Below, piece after piece: positions 7,201-14,955 of a stretch of DNA of 64,000 nucleotides (the stretch's first letter is position 1; each line of letters begins with the position of its first letter). The notes beneath the pieces were generated by a model. The model ran no database searches, was not told the DNA's origin, and saw nothing but the letters and a program-made list of their open reading frames with translations. This DNA comes from Pseudonocardia sp. (GTDB taxonomy: Bacteria > Actinomycetota > Actinomycetes > Mycobacteriales > Pseudonocardiaceae), in NCBI GenBank assembly GCA_025869365.1, contig JAOZVV010000196.1, forward strand, positions 41,522-105,521. Direction: 5' to 3'. The position numbers and the translations under genes were made by a program.

Positions 7201-9630
7201 ATGACAGTGACGTCAACATCGATGGGCGATCTCCCCCTCACCGGACTCCGGGTCCTGGAGAGCGGGGACACCCTCGCCGTCGCGTACACGGGCCGACTGC
7301 TGAGCGATCTCGGCGCCGAGGTGGTCAAGATCGAGACCGCGGACGGGGACCCGTTCCGGACCCTCGGCCCCTTCGTCCAGGGCATCCCGGACTCGGACCT
7401 GAGCGCCTCGTACGCCTACTTCCACGCGGGCAAGCGCTCCGTCCTGGCGCAGGTGCCCGTCGCCGAGGATCCCGAGGTGCTGCGGCTCGCCGGCCAGGCG
7501 GACGTGCTGCTGCGCTCCACCCGGGACGGTACGGACTGGGTGACGGACGAGCAGGTGGACGCCCTGACCGAGGCCCGCCCGGCGCTCGTCGTGACGGACC
7601 TGTCGACGTTCGGCCGCATCGGCCGCACCGGCCCGCACCCGACCAACGACCTGATCGCCCTCGCCGCGGCCGGGCTGCTGTCGATCAACTCGACGAGCCT
7701 CACCGAGCCCGATCCCCTGCCGTTGCGCTACCGGGGTGAACTCTCGTCCGTGCACGCCGCCTGTGACGCCGTCCTCGCGATCCTGGGCGCGCTGTTCGAG
7801 CGCCGGCGCAGCGGGCTCGGCCAGCGGATCGACGTGTCCCTGCAGGCCGCCGTCGCCGGCGTGCTCGCCACCGCGATGTCCCGCTACGCCTACACCGGCA
7901 CGCTGCCGGTACGCCAGGGCAACCGCAGCGTCGGGCCCTGGAGCTTCTACGAGTGCAGCGACGGCAAGGTCCTCGTCCAGATCACCCGGGACGAGGAGTT
8001 CGTCCGGCTCATGCACGCCCTCGGGGACCCCGAGTGGGGCCACATGGAGATCTTCGAGAAGACGGCGGGCCGGGACGAGAACGGGGACGTCCTGGACATC
8101 TTCATGGCCGAGGAGCTCGCGCGCTTCACGCTGCAGGAGTTCCTGGAACTGTGCCACGCCAACCGGCTCGCGGCGGCCCCGATCCACTACGCGGCGGACA
8201 TCCTCGGCTGGGACCACCTCGCCGCGCGGGACTCGCTGCACCCCGTCCGGCTCACCGACGGCGCCCGCACCGCCGATCTGCCGGTCCCCGGCCGCCCCTG
8301 GCGCTTCGACGGCGCGCTGCCCTCCCCCCGTGGCGCCTCCCCCCGGCTGGGCTCGACGCCGGCGTCGGAGCTGTGGGCGGACGGCCCTGCGCCGGTCACC
8401 GGGGACGGGTCCGCGGACGATCCCCGCCCGCTCGCCGGGATCCGGGTGATCGACCTGACCGTCGTGTGGGCCGGCCCGTTCTCGGCGATGCAGCTCGCCC
8501 ATCTCGGCGCGGACGTCATCCACGTCGAGTCCGCGACGCGGCTGGAGACGACCCGCGGCCTGGGCCCGTACGCGGACGAGATCGTCGGCGTCAACCGCTC
8601 CGGGTACTTCAACCAGAACAACCAGGGCAAGCGCAGCCTCGCGCTCAACCTGAAGAAGCCGCGGGCCATGGAGCTGCTCAAGGAGCTCCTGGCCACCGCG
8701 GACGTCGTGATCGACAACATGAGCAACGGCGCCCTCGCCCGGATGGGCCTGCCGATCGAGACTCTGCGCGAGATCAACCCGAGGATCGTCGCGGTGTCCA
8801 TGACCGGCTTCGGGGAGAGCGGCCCCTACTCGGACCGCACCGCCTACGGCTCCCTGATCGACGCCCTGACCGGCATCGCGTCCTCGAACGGCGCGATCGG
8901 CGGCGGCCCGACGGACCTGGTCATGTCCCTGCCGGACCCGATGGCCGGGGTGACGACGGCGGTCGCGGCGGTCGCGGCGCTCTACCAGGCGAAGGCGACC
9001 GGGCAGAGCATCCGCGTCGAGACGGCCATGTTCGAGGCCTGCCTCGCCGCGTTCCCCTGGCCGGTCCTGTTCGGCGCGGCGACCGGCGGCGACGTGCCCG
9101 TGATCGGCAACCGGGACGAGCTGCGCAGCCCGCACGGCACGTTCCCCTGCCTCGGCGAGGACGAGTGGGTGGCGATCGCCGTCGAGGACGAGGCCCAGTT
9201 CGCGGCGCTGGCGGACGTGCTCGGCCGCCCGGAGCTGCCCGCGGACCCGCGCTTCGCCACGCTCGCCGCCCGCCGGGTCCACGAGAACGCACTGGAGGAG
9301 ATCATCGGGTGGTGGACGCGGGAGCGGTCGCCGGCCGAGGCCGCGGAGTCCTTGCGCGCCAAGGGCGTGCCGGCGGAGGCGGTCGCCCGGGTCGACGAGG
9401 TCTACCGCTCCGAGGCGCTGAACGCGCGCGGGTTCTTCTCCGAGCTGGACCACGTGGAGATCGGCCCGCGCCGGCTGCCGTCCGTGGCCTGGACGACGTC
9501 CCGGTCGGACATGACCCCGCACTCGGCGGCACCGGCCCTGGGCCAGCACACCCGGGAGGTCCTGGGCGAGATCCTGGGCCTGACGGAGCAGGAGCTGGAC
9601 GGCCTGGAGCAGGACGGCGTCACCGTCTGA
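7201..9630 (+). CDS. Twin-domain CaiB/BaiF CoA transferase (copy 1)
   Basis: Family III CoA transferase, 809 residues, made of two complete CaiB-type domains in one chain (about 12-390 and 400-795); classical members have one domain of ~400. Each half starts with the family pattern (GLRVLESGDTLAVAYTGRLLSDLGAEVVKIE; GIRVIDLTVVWAGPFSAMQLAHLGADVIHVE). The catalytic-Asp motif is GQRIDVSLQAA in half 1 (Asp211), but GQSIRVETAMFEA in half 2, with Glu607 in its place. The enzyme should move CoA between acyl groups; donor and acceptor are unknown. It converges on the CoA ligase/HpaB operon and has a full paralogue at 51293. Confidence 0.88.
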   Translation: MTVTSTSMGDLPLTGLRVLESGDTLAVAYTGRLLSDLGAEVVKIETADGDPFRTLGPFVQGIPDSDLSASYAYFHAGKRSVLAQVPVAEDPEVLRLAGQADVLLRSTRDGTDWVTDEQVDALTEARPALVVTDLSTFGRIGRTGPHPTNDLIALAAAGLLSINSTSLTEPDPLPLRYRGELSSVHAACDAVLAILGALFERRRSGLGQRIDVSLQAAVAGVLATAMSRYAYTGTLPVRQGNRSVGPWSFYECSDGKVLVQITRDEEFVRLMHALGDPEWGHMEIFEKTAGRDENGDVLDIFMAEELARFTLQEFLELCHANRLAAAPIHYAADILGWDHLAARDSLHPVRLTDGARTADLPVPGRPWRFDGALPSPRGASPRLGSTPASELWADGPAPVTGDGSADDPRPLAGIRVIDLTVVWAGPFSAMQLAHLGADVIHVESATRLETTRGLGPYADEIVGVNRSGYFNQNNQGKRSLALNLKKPRAMELLKELLATADVVIDNMSNGALARMGLPIETLREINPRIVAVSMTGFGESGPYSDRTAYGSLIDALTGIASSNGAIGGGPTDLVMSLPDPMAGVTTAVAAVAALYQAKATGQSIRVETAMFEACLAAFPWPVLFGAATGGDVPVIGNRDELRSPHGTFPCLGEDEWVAIAVEDEAQFAALADVLGRPELPADPRFATLAARRVHENALEEIIGWWTRERSPAEAAESLRAKGVPAEAVARVDEVYRSEALNARGFFSELDHVEIGPRRLPSVAWTTSRSDMTPHSAAPALGQHTREVLGEILGLTEQELDGLEQDGVTV

Positions 9631-9637
9631 CGAGCGT

Positions 9638-9679
9638 CCGGACCGCGCGCCGCCCGCCCCACCGACGCGCGCGGTCCGG
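9638..9679. terminator. Hairpin terminator between convergent genes
   Basis: CCGGACCGCGCG (9638-9649) and CGCGCGGTCCGG (9668-9679) form a perfect 12-bp stem just past the stop of the CoA-transferase gene. Confidence 0.75.
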
Positions 9680-9711
9680 TGCGACGCGACCCGTCAACCG
9701 GGAGCGTCGCA
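9680..9711. terminator. Second hairpin, opposite-direction terminator
   Basis: TGCGACGC (9680-9687) pairs perfectly with GCGTCGCA (9704-9711). It abuts the previous hairpin and lies 38 bases past the CoA-ligase stop codon, so it probably serves the minus-strand operon. Confidence 0.6.
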
Positions 9712-9749
9712 CCAGACCGTGTGCGTGGGGCTGAACAGCGCGCGTGGCG

Positions 9750-11225
9750 TCAGGCAGGCGTCTCCGCGGCAAGTTCGGTGCGCAGGACCCGGCGCAGGGC
9801 CTTGCCCGTCTCGGTGTGCGGGAGCTCGTCCCGCACGAAGATCCGGGCGGGGGTCTTCGCCGAGCGCAGCCGCTCCCGGACGTACTCGCGCAGCTCCTGC
9901 TCCAGCGCCGCCTCGTCCGCGACCGGCCCGGTCGGCACGATCGCGGCGACCGGCACCTCGCCCCACTCCACGTCCGGGACACCGAGCACCATCACGTCGT
10001 CGACGAGAGGGTGGGTCAGCAGGGCGTCCTCGATCTCGCCCGGGGACAGGTTCTCCCCGCCGCGGACGATCACGTCGTCCGAGCGGCCGTCGAGGAAGAG
10101 GTAGCCCTCGGCGTCGAGATAGCCACGGTCCCGGGTCGGGAACCAGCCGTCGTCGTCGGTCGCGGTGTGGGACAGGTACTCCCCCGACACCTGCTCCCCA
10201 CGCACGAAGATCTCCCCGGGTTCGCCGACGGGCACGACGGCCCCGTCCGCGTCCCGGATCTCGAGCTCGACGGTCGGCAGCGGACGACCCACCGAGCCCA
10301 GCCGGGCGCGCACCGCAGGATCCTCGGACGAGATCGCGTCCCGGTGGTCCTGCGGGCCGAGGACGGCGATCGTCGAGCTGGTCTCGGTCAGCCCGTAGGC
10401 GTTGACCAGGTCCACGTGGGGCAGCAGCGCGAGCGCACGCTCCACCACGGGGGCGGGCATCCGGCCCCCGCCGTAGGACAGGTGGCGCAGCGCGGGCAGG
10501 GACTCCCCGCGCTCGGCCAGCACGTCCAGGATCCGGCCGAGCATCGTCGGCACGACCATCGCGTGGGTCACCGACTCGGCGGTCACCAGATCCACCCACG
10601 CGGCGGGCGAGAACGCGGGCAGCACCACGATCCGCCGCCCCGCGAACAGCGAGGTGAGCACCGTCGAGATGCCCGCGATGTGGTAGGGCGGGACGCTGAC
10701 CAGCTGCGCCTCGTCCTCCCCCGCACCCAGGAAGTCCACCGTGGACAGCACGTAGGACGTCAGGTGGTCCGGCCGCAGCACCGCGGCCTTGGGCTCCCCG
10801 CTCGTGCCGGAGGTGAACAGCAGGACGCTGACGTCCCCCGGCCCGACCGAGTCGAGCGGCCCGGTCGGCAGCTCGTCCGCGCCCAGCACCGTGATGCCGT
10901 CGATGCCCGCGCAGCGGTCCCGCTGCTCGGGGCCGGCGACCACCACCGCCGGCGCGATCCGGGCCAGGGCGGCCCGGAGCGCGTCGTCGGACAGGCGGTA
11001 GTTCAGCGGCACGAACGGCAGTCCGGCCATCGCCGAGGCGTAGAACAGCACCGGCACCGTCTCGGAGTACTCGTCGACGAACCCGACGTTGCCCACCCCG
11101 AGCCCGGACAGGCCGCCCGCGACGGCCCTGGCGCGGGCGTGCAGATCGCCGTAGGTCAGGGCGCCGACCGCGCGGCGGTCCCCCGCCGCGTCGGCCACCA
11201 TCTCCAGCAGTACGGACGGATCCAT
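9750..11225 (-). CDS. AMP-dependent acyl-CoA ligase
   Basis: ANL-superfamily enzyme of 491 residues that adenylates a carboxylic acid with ATP and transfers it to CoA. Visible core motifs: P-loop-like LLFTSGTSGEPKAAV (about residues 135-149), the YGLTET motif (about 268), GYLDAEGYLFLDGRSDDVI hinge, and the catalytic Lys in HTETGKALRR near the C-terminus. Start ATG 11225-11223 lies 2 bases after the stop of the small 3-Cys gene, indicating coupling; the longer frame is unsupported. Substrate unknown, though CoA-transferase, HpaB-type flavoprotein and TetR neighbours point to aromatic or branched acyl catabolism. A decayed copy of this gene type occurs at 55934. Confidence 0.92.
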   Translation of the reverse strand: MDPSVLLEMVADAAGDRRAVGALTYGDLHARARAVAGGLSGLGVGNVGFVDEYSETVPVLFYASAMAGLPFVPLNYRLSDDALRAALARIAPAVVVAGPEQRDRCAGIDGITVLGADELPTGPLDSVGPGDVSVLLFTSGTSGEPKAAVLRPDHLTSYVLSTVDFLGAGEDEAQLVSVPPYHIAGISTVLTSLFAGRRIVVLPAFSPAAWVDLVTAESVTHAMVVPTMLGRILDVLAERGESLPALRHLSYGGGRMPAPVVERALALLPHVDLVNAYGLTETSSTIAVLGPQDHRDAISSEDPAVRARLGSVGRPLPTVELEIRDADGAVVPVGEPGEIFVRGEQVSGEYLSHTATDDDGWFPTRDRGYLDAEGYLFLDGRSDDVIVRGGENLSPGEIEDALLTHPLVDDVMVLGVPDVEWGEVPVAAIVPTGPVADEAALEQELREYVRERLRSAKTPARIFVRDELPHTETGKALRRVLRTELAAETPA

Positions 11226-11227
11226 GA

Positions 11228-11530
11228 TCAGTCCGATGCCGGCAGGGCACGGGCGCCGGCCATCAGCAGCACCCGCCCGTCCGCCGCGATCGCGTTGTCC
11301 CCGGCCCGGGTGCACATGACCTCGACACCCGAGTCCGCGTCCGAGTACCGCTTGCCCAGCAGGGTGCCGCCGTCCTCCTCGGTCTTCGGCGTGCCGCCCT
11401 GCGCGGGCTGCTCCGACTCGGCCATCGGGGCGTCCCCGCAGGTCAGCGCCACGTCACCCTTCGGAGGACGGACGACCACGACGGCCGTGGAACAGGTCGT
11501 GCTCCAGAGCCGCGTTCCGGGCTTGATCAT
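11228..11530 (-). CDS. Small conserved 3-Cys protein (copy 1)
   Basis: A 100-residue soluble protein of a family I cannot name. It has a clear paralogue at 55630. Shared residues: RL-x-S-x2-C-x-TAV-x-VVR (Cys13), L-x-CG-x2-PM (Cys31), GKRY (59-62), CT-R/K-AG (Cys73), and a terminal ALP-A/S-SD. Three invariant cysteines and no signal peptide suggest a metal-, thioester- or redox-related role. Start ATG 11530 follows GGAGAAGG. It lies between the HpaB-family gene and the CoA ligase, 2 bases before the latter. The same protein-ligase order recurs at 55630-56272, so a partnership with the ligase is likely. No function is invented. Confidence 0.75.
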   Translation of the reverse strand: MIKPGTRLWSTTCSTAVVVVRPPKGDVALTCGDAPMAESEQPAQGGTPKTEEDGGTLLGKRYSDADSGVEVMCTRAGDNAIAADGRVLLMAGARALPASD

Positions 11531-11555
11531 CGACGTACCTTCTCCGGATCTCTCG

Positions 11556-12932
11556 TCAGACGGCGGAAGGACCGACGAGGGCGCGGGCCTTCGCGACGGC
11601 GTCCGTCAGCGGGTAGTGCTTGCGGGTGACGATCTTCTGAGCGTACAGCCCGCCACCGGCCTGGATGTTGGTCACGAGCCGCCAGCCGCCGTAGGTGTCC
11701 GCGGTGAGGTCCCGGATGACGTGGAAGAGCCGCAGCCGCATCTCGCCGTCGTACTCGGGGTTGGCCTGCATGTACTTGCGGACCGCGGGACCGACGACCG
11801 GGTTCTCCAGGTCCGCGATGGACGGCGCGGTGACGATCGAGCCGCCGGCGATGTCGTGCAGGTGCTGCACGAGCATGTCGTAGTTCGACGCCGCGTGGTA
11901 CTTGCCGGCGTTGGTGTAGAGCTCGTCCGGGAACGCCGCGCCGTTGTCCCCGACGTGGCAGTGGGTGATCGCCGCCTCCAGCGCGGCCCGGACGAGGGTC
12001 GCGTGGATGATCATGTCGTCGATCTTGTCCCGGACGTGCGAGACGGCCTCGGTGCCGTTGGCCTGCGCGATCAGCTGCGCCAGCCCGACGAGCAGGTCCG
12101 CGCCCTCGGCCATCGACGACAGCCCGCCCAGGCGCTCCCAGAGGCCGAGGGAGTGCGCGAACACCGTGGCGTGCTGCACCTGGCCGTCGAGGAAGATCCG
12201 CTCGGTGGGGACGAAGACGTCCTCCAGGATGACGAACGACTCGGGGTACGCGGTGCCGCCGGAGACCGGGAACGTGGCGGTGTCCGCGTTGCGCGGCGCG
12301 TAGGTCACGTCGACGATCCGCACGCCGGGCGCGTTGACCGGGATCATGCAGGCGATCGCGTAGTCCTCCTCACCGGGCCGCATGGCCTTGGTGGGGATGA
12401 CCATCAGCTCGTGGCCGAGCGAGGCCGCGGTGATGTGCAGCTTGGCGCCGCGCAGCACCACGCCGTCCTCCCGCCGCTCGACGACGCGGACGTAGGAGTC
12501 CGGGTCCTCCTGCAGGCCGGGGCGGAGCTTGCGGTGGCCCTTCGCGTCCGTGATGCACTGCGTGATCCGCAGGTCCTCGTCCCGGGCGCGCTCGACGAAC
12601 GCGTTGATCCGCTCGACCTCCTCCGGGCAGGACTCCATGATCCGGCCCGCGGCGGTCAGCAGCGTCATGATCGAGGTGTAGGTGACGTGGGCCAGCATGC
12701 CCATGTTCGAGACGAAGTCGATGTGCTCGCGCAGGCCTGCGGAGTCCGTCGGCACGTCCGAGAACGGGCTCGCGTCGCCGTTCGGGTCGTAGACCTCGTC
12801 GTAGCCCTTGGCGATCAGTTGGGCGCTCTGGCCGAGGACGGGGTGCTCGGCGATCTTCTCGATCAGCTCACCCTCGAACCAGACCTGCCGCCCGTCGTCC
12901 AGGGAGGCCAGGTACTCGTCACCGGTCATCAT
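11556..12932 (-). CDS. HpaB-family flavoprotein (4-HPA hydroxylase / 4-hydroxybutyryl-CoA dehydratase family)
   Basis: A 458-residue member of the HpaB family, which has an acyl-CoA-dehydrogenase-like fold. Typical segments: ITQCITDAKGHRKLRP (about 126-141), VLRGAKLHITAASLGHELMVIPT, and the C-terminal DLTADTYGGWRLVTNIQAGGGL. The family covers FADH2-dependent phenol ortho-hydroxylases and the FAD/[4Fe-4S] 4-hydroxybutyryl-CoA dehydratases. The close CxxxC cluster ligands of the latter are not seen, so a flavin-only enzyme is more likely. Downstream of tetR by 33 bases and upstream of the small protein and ligase. It may hydroxylate or dehydrate an acyl-CoA or aromatic substrate; the exact reaction is open. 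Confidence 0.82.
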   Translation of the reverse strand: MMTGDEYLASLDDGRQVWFEGELIEKIAEHPVLGQSAQLIAKGYDEVYDPNGDASPFSDVPTDSAGLREHIDFVSNMGMLAHVTYTSIMTLLTAAGRIMESCPEEVERINAFVERARDEDLRITQCITDAKGHRKLRPGLQEDPDSYVRVVERREDGVVLRGAKLHITAASLGHELMVIPTKAMRPGEEDYAIACMIPVNAPGVRIVDVTYAPRNADTATFPVSGGTAYPESFVILEDVFVPTERIFLDGQVQHATVFAHSLGLWERLGGLSSMAEGADLLVGLAQLIAQANGTEAVSHVRDKIDDMIIHATLVRAALEAAITHCHVGDNGAAFPDELYTNAGKYHAASNYDMLVQHLHDIAGGSIVTAPSIADLENPVVGPAVRKYMQANPEYDGEMRLRLFHVIRDLTADTYGGWRLVTNIQAGGGLYAQKIVTRKHYPLTDAVAKARALVGPSAV

Positions 12933-12965
12933 CGTCGAGACTCTCGATTCAGGAGAAGGATGCGC

Positions 12966-13637
12966 TTATCGGGCGCGGGATTCGAGCCGTTCGGGCCGGG
13001 TCTCCACACCCACGCTGCGCAGGAGGAGATCGGTGAAGCCGTCGATGACCTCGGTCATGCTCAGCTCCCCGTCCGGCCGGAACCAGGCCTGGACGGAGTT
13101 GAGCGTGGCGAGGATCGACGCGGCGGTGAGGCGGGTGTCGAGGTGGGCCGCGAACGTCCCCTCGTCCTGGCCCTGGCGGACCAGGTCCCGGATCGCCCGC
13201 TCGTAGGTGTCCCGGCGGGCGATGATCTCGGCGAACCGCTCGTGCGGGAGGCCGGAGAACTCCCGGTAGAACACACGGATCTTGGTCAGGTTCTTCTCGG
13301 TGCCCCGCAGGTGCCGCTCGACGGCCATCCGGAGCTTGTCGACCGCGTCCGCCCGGGACACCACCAGCTGTTCCCCCAGCGCCGCGGTGCTGTGGTGGGC
13401 CTCCTCGACGATCGCGTAGAGGAGGTCCTCCTTGGTGTGGATGTAGTGGTAGAGGCTGCCCTTCGTCAGTCCGGCGGCCTCCGCGATCTCGGTGATCGAC
13501 GTGCCCTCGTAACCCTTGGCCCGGAAGAGCTCCGCCGCCGCGTCGACGATGCGCTCGTAACGAGACGTACCGAGCTCGTAGGCCCGGGCCTTCGGGGCGA
13601 CCACCACGGTAGGGACGCTAGCTTCGCGAGGGGCCAC
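12966..13637 (-). CDS. TetR-family regulator of the adjacent acyl-CoA operon
   Basis: Repressor of 223 residues from GTG 13637-13635; the conserved part starts about residue 24. The HTH is IVDAAAELFRAKGYEGTSITEIAEAAGLTKGSLYHYIHTKEDLLYAIVEE (about 30-80), typical of TetR proteins that respond to acyl-CoA ligands (FadR/KstR2-like). The C-terminal half ends in VIDGFTDLLLRSVGV. It is the first gene of the HpaB / small protein / ligase operon, and a double palindrome (13642-13675) lies directly in front, so autoregulation is very likely. The start could lie at a downstream GTG; with the GTG used here the transcript would have almost no leader. Confidence 0.88.
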   Translation of the reverse strand: MAPREASVPTVVVAPKARAYELGTSRYERIVDAAAELFRAKGYEGTSITEIAEAAGLTKGSLYHYIHTKEDLLYAIVEEAHHSTAALGEQLVVSRADAVDKLRMAVERHLRGTEKNLTKIRVFYREFSGLPHERFAEIIARRDTYERAIRDLVRQGQDEGTFAAHLDTRLTAASILATLNSVQAWFRPDGELSMTEVIDGFTDLLLRSVGVETRPERLESRAR

Positions 13638-13641
13638 TGGT

Positions 13642-13675
13642 CAACCGATCGGTTGGGACCTCCCGACCGATCGGT
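13642..13675. promoter_or_regulatory. Double palindrome, TetR operator
   Basis: CAACCGATCGGTTG (13642-13655) is a perfect 14-bp palindrome; ACCGATCGGT (13666-13675) repeats its core. The centres are 22 bp apart, about two helical turns, which suits two TetR dimers on one DNA face. Located 4 bases upstream of the tetR start codon. Confidence 0.75.
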
Positions 13676-13900
13676 TGGAAACCGCCGTCCCGATGACGGC
13701 CTGCGGTGGGGGCGGGCGGCCGGGCTCCCGCCTTCCGGTGGCGCCGGGCCGGGGCGACAGGTCCAACCGTCTCCGCCGAACGGGCAAACTTGGTGACGAA
13801 CGGGCGCGAGATCCGTCGATCACGCTTCCGGGTCACCCCGTCGGGGAAGTCAGTCGTACAGCGGGCCGAGACCTCGGACCGTCGCCACACTGGAGGAACC

Positions 13901-14179
13901 GTGACCGTCACCGGCATCATCACTGCCATCGTCATCGGCGCGATCATCGGAGCACTGGGCCGACTCGTCGTTCCCGGCAAGCAGCCCATCCCGATCTGGC
14001 TCACCATCGTCGTCGGCATCATCGCGGCCTTCATCGGCACGTTCATCGCCCGTGCGATCGGCATTCCCACCGCCACCAGCGGTATCGACTGGCTCGAACT
14101 GCTCGTCCAGGTGATCGTCGCCGCCATCGGCGTCGTGCTCGTCGCCAACCTCTACGGGCGCAGGTCCGTCCGGCACTGA
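13901..14179 (+). CDS. GlsB/YeaQ/YmgE-family stress membrane protein
   Basis: A 92-residue integral membrane protein ('transglycosylase-associated') with three hydrophobic helices: GIITAIVIGAIIGALGRLVVPG, WLTIVVGIIAAFIGTFIARAIGI and LVQVIVAAIGVVLVANLYGRR. The Gly-rich first helix and the LYGRR end are family hallmarks. Start GTG 13901 follows GGAGGAACC. Members are often induced by general or envelope stress; the molecular role is unknown. A perfect hairpin terminator follows at 14224. Confidence 0.85.
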   Translation: MTVTGIITAIVIGAIIGALGRLVVPGKQPIPIWLTIVVGIIAAFIGTFIARAIGIPTATSGIDWLELLVQVIVAAIGVVLVANLYGRRSVRH

Positions 14180-14223
14180 CCCTTCTCCACCGCTGGCCGT
14201 TCGGCCTCACCGGCCGTCTTCCA

Positions 14224-14260
14224 CGTCGGGCCCGTCACCTTCGCGGTGGCGGGCCCGACG
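14224..14260 (+). terminator. Hairpin terminator
   Basis: CGTCGGGCCCG (14224-14234) pairs with CGGGCCCGACG (14250-14260), and the inner CACC/GGTG extends the stem around a TTCGC loop. It separates the GlsB-type gene from the GNAT gene. Confidence 0.75.
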
Positions 14261-14308
14261 CGTGTCCGCAGCCGGTCCGCCACGAGGCCGTCGGTTACGG
14301 TCGACGAG

Positions 14309-14767
14309 ATGGCCGAGCGGACGGGACCCGACGTGGTGAGCGAGATCCGGAGTGCCCGGGGCGGGTCGGTCGGGGCCACGGAACTGCAGGCGCTGCTGGC
14401 GCTGCGGGTCGCGGTGTTCGTCGTCGAGCAGGAGTGCGCCTACCAGGAGGTCGACGGGCGGGACCTCGAGCCCGGCACCTGGCACGCGTGGGTCCCCGGT
14501 CCGGACGGGACGGTCCTGTCCTGCCTCGGGGTCCTGACCGATCCGGGCGGGCGGCGGATCGGCAGGGTCTGCACGGCGAAGGCGGCCCGCGGCGCGGGCC
14601 ATGCGGCCCGGCTCATGGCGGCGGCGCTGGAGGAGATCGGGGCCGCCCCGTCCGTGCTCGACGCCCAGACCTACGCGCAGGCGTTCTACGCCCGGTTCGG
14701 TTACACACCCGCCGGGGACGAGTTCGTCGAGGACGGGATCCCGCACGTCACGATGCGGCGGGCCTAG
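14309..14767 (+). CDS. GNAT acetyltransferase, ElaA-like
   Basis: A 152-residue acetyl-CoA-dependent N-acetyltransferase. ElaA-type features: LLALRVAVFVVEQECAYQEVDGRDLE (about 30-55), the RIGRVCTAKAARGAGHAARLMAAALEEI acetyl-CoA loop (about 88-115, with the R/Q-x-x-G-x-G/A core as RGAGHA), then AQTYAQAFYARFGYTPAGDEFVEDGIPHVTM at the C-terminus. Start ATG 14309 lacks a strong ribosome site; upstream in-frame sequence reads as non-coding. Substrate unknown. Confidence 0.85.
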   Translation: MAERTGPDVVSEIRSARGGSVGATELQALLALRVAVFVVEQECAYQEVDGRDLEPGTWHAWVPGPDGTVLSCLGVLTDPGGRRIGRVCTAKAARGAGHAARLMAAALEEIGAAPSVLDAQTYAQAFYARFGYTPAGDEFVEDGIPHVTMRRA

Positions 14768-14955
14768 CTCGACCCGCTACCGGCGGGGCGCCCGTACGCA
14801 CATCTACGCAGGCGCGTTGACGAGCGAGGGCCCGCGCAGGACCCTGGCCGGTCCCAACCCTGCAGACGGCTCCTCTCCGCCGCAGCACGTTCGACGATCG
14901 ACCCGGCCGGGAGCCGACATCGCAGCCGCACCGAGATCCCGGGGAGCTGACGCTC

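Noticed and set aside
11556..12932. True 4-hydroxybutyryl-CoA dehydratase
   Set aside because: The close Cys pair that binds the [4Fe-4S] cluster is not visible, so only family-level naming is justified.
9744..13796. 1350-codon open frame on the plus strand opposite the ligase/HpaB/TetR operon
   Set aside because: Its product is Arg/His/Gly/Pro low-complexity, antisense to four genes with clear motifs; it is the usual shadow of GC-rich coding DNA.
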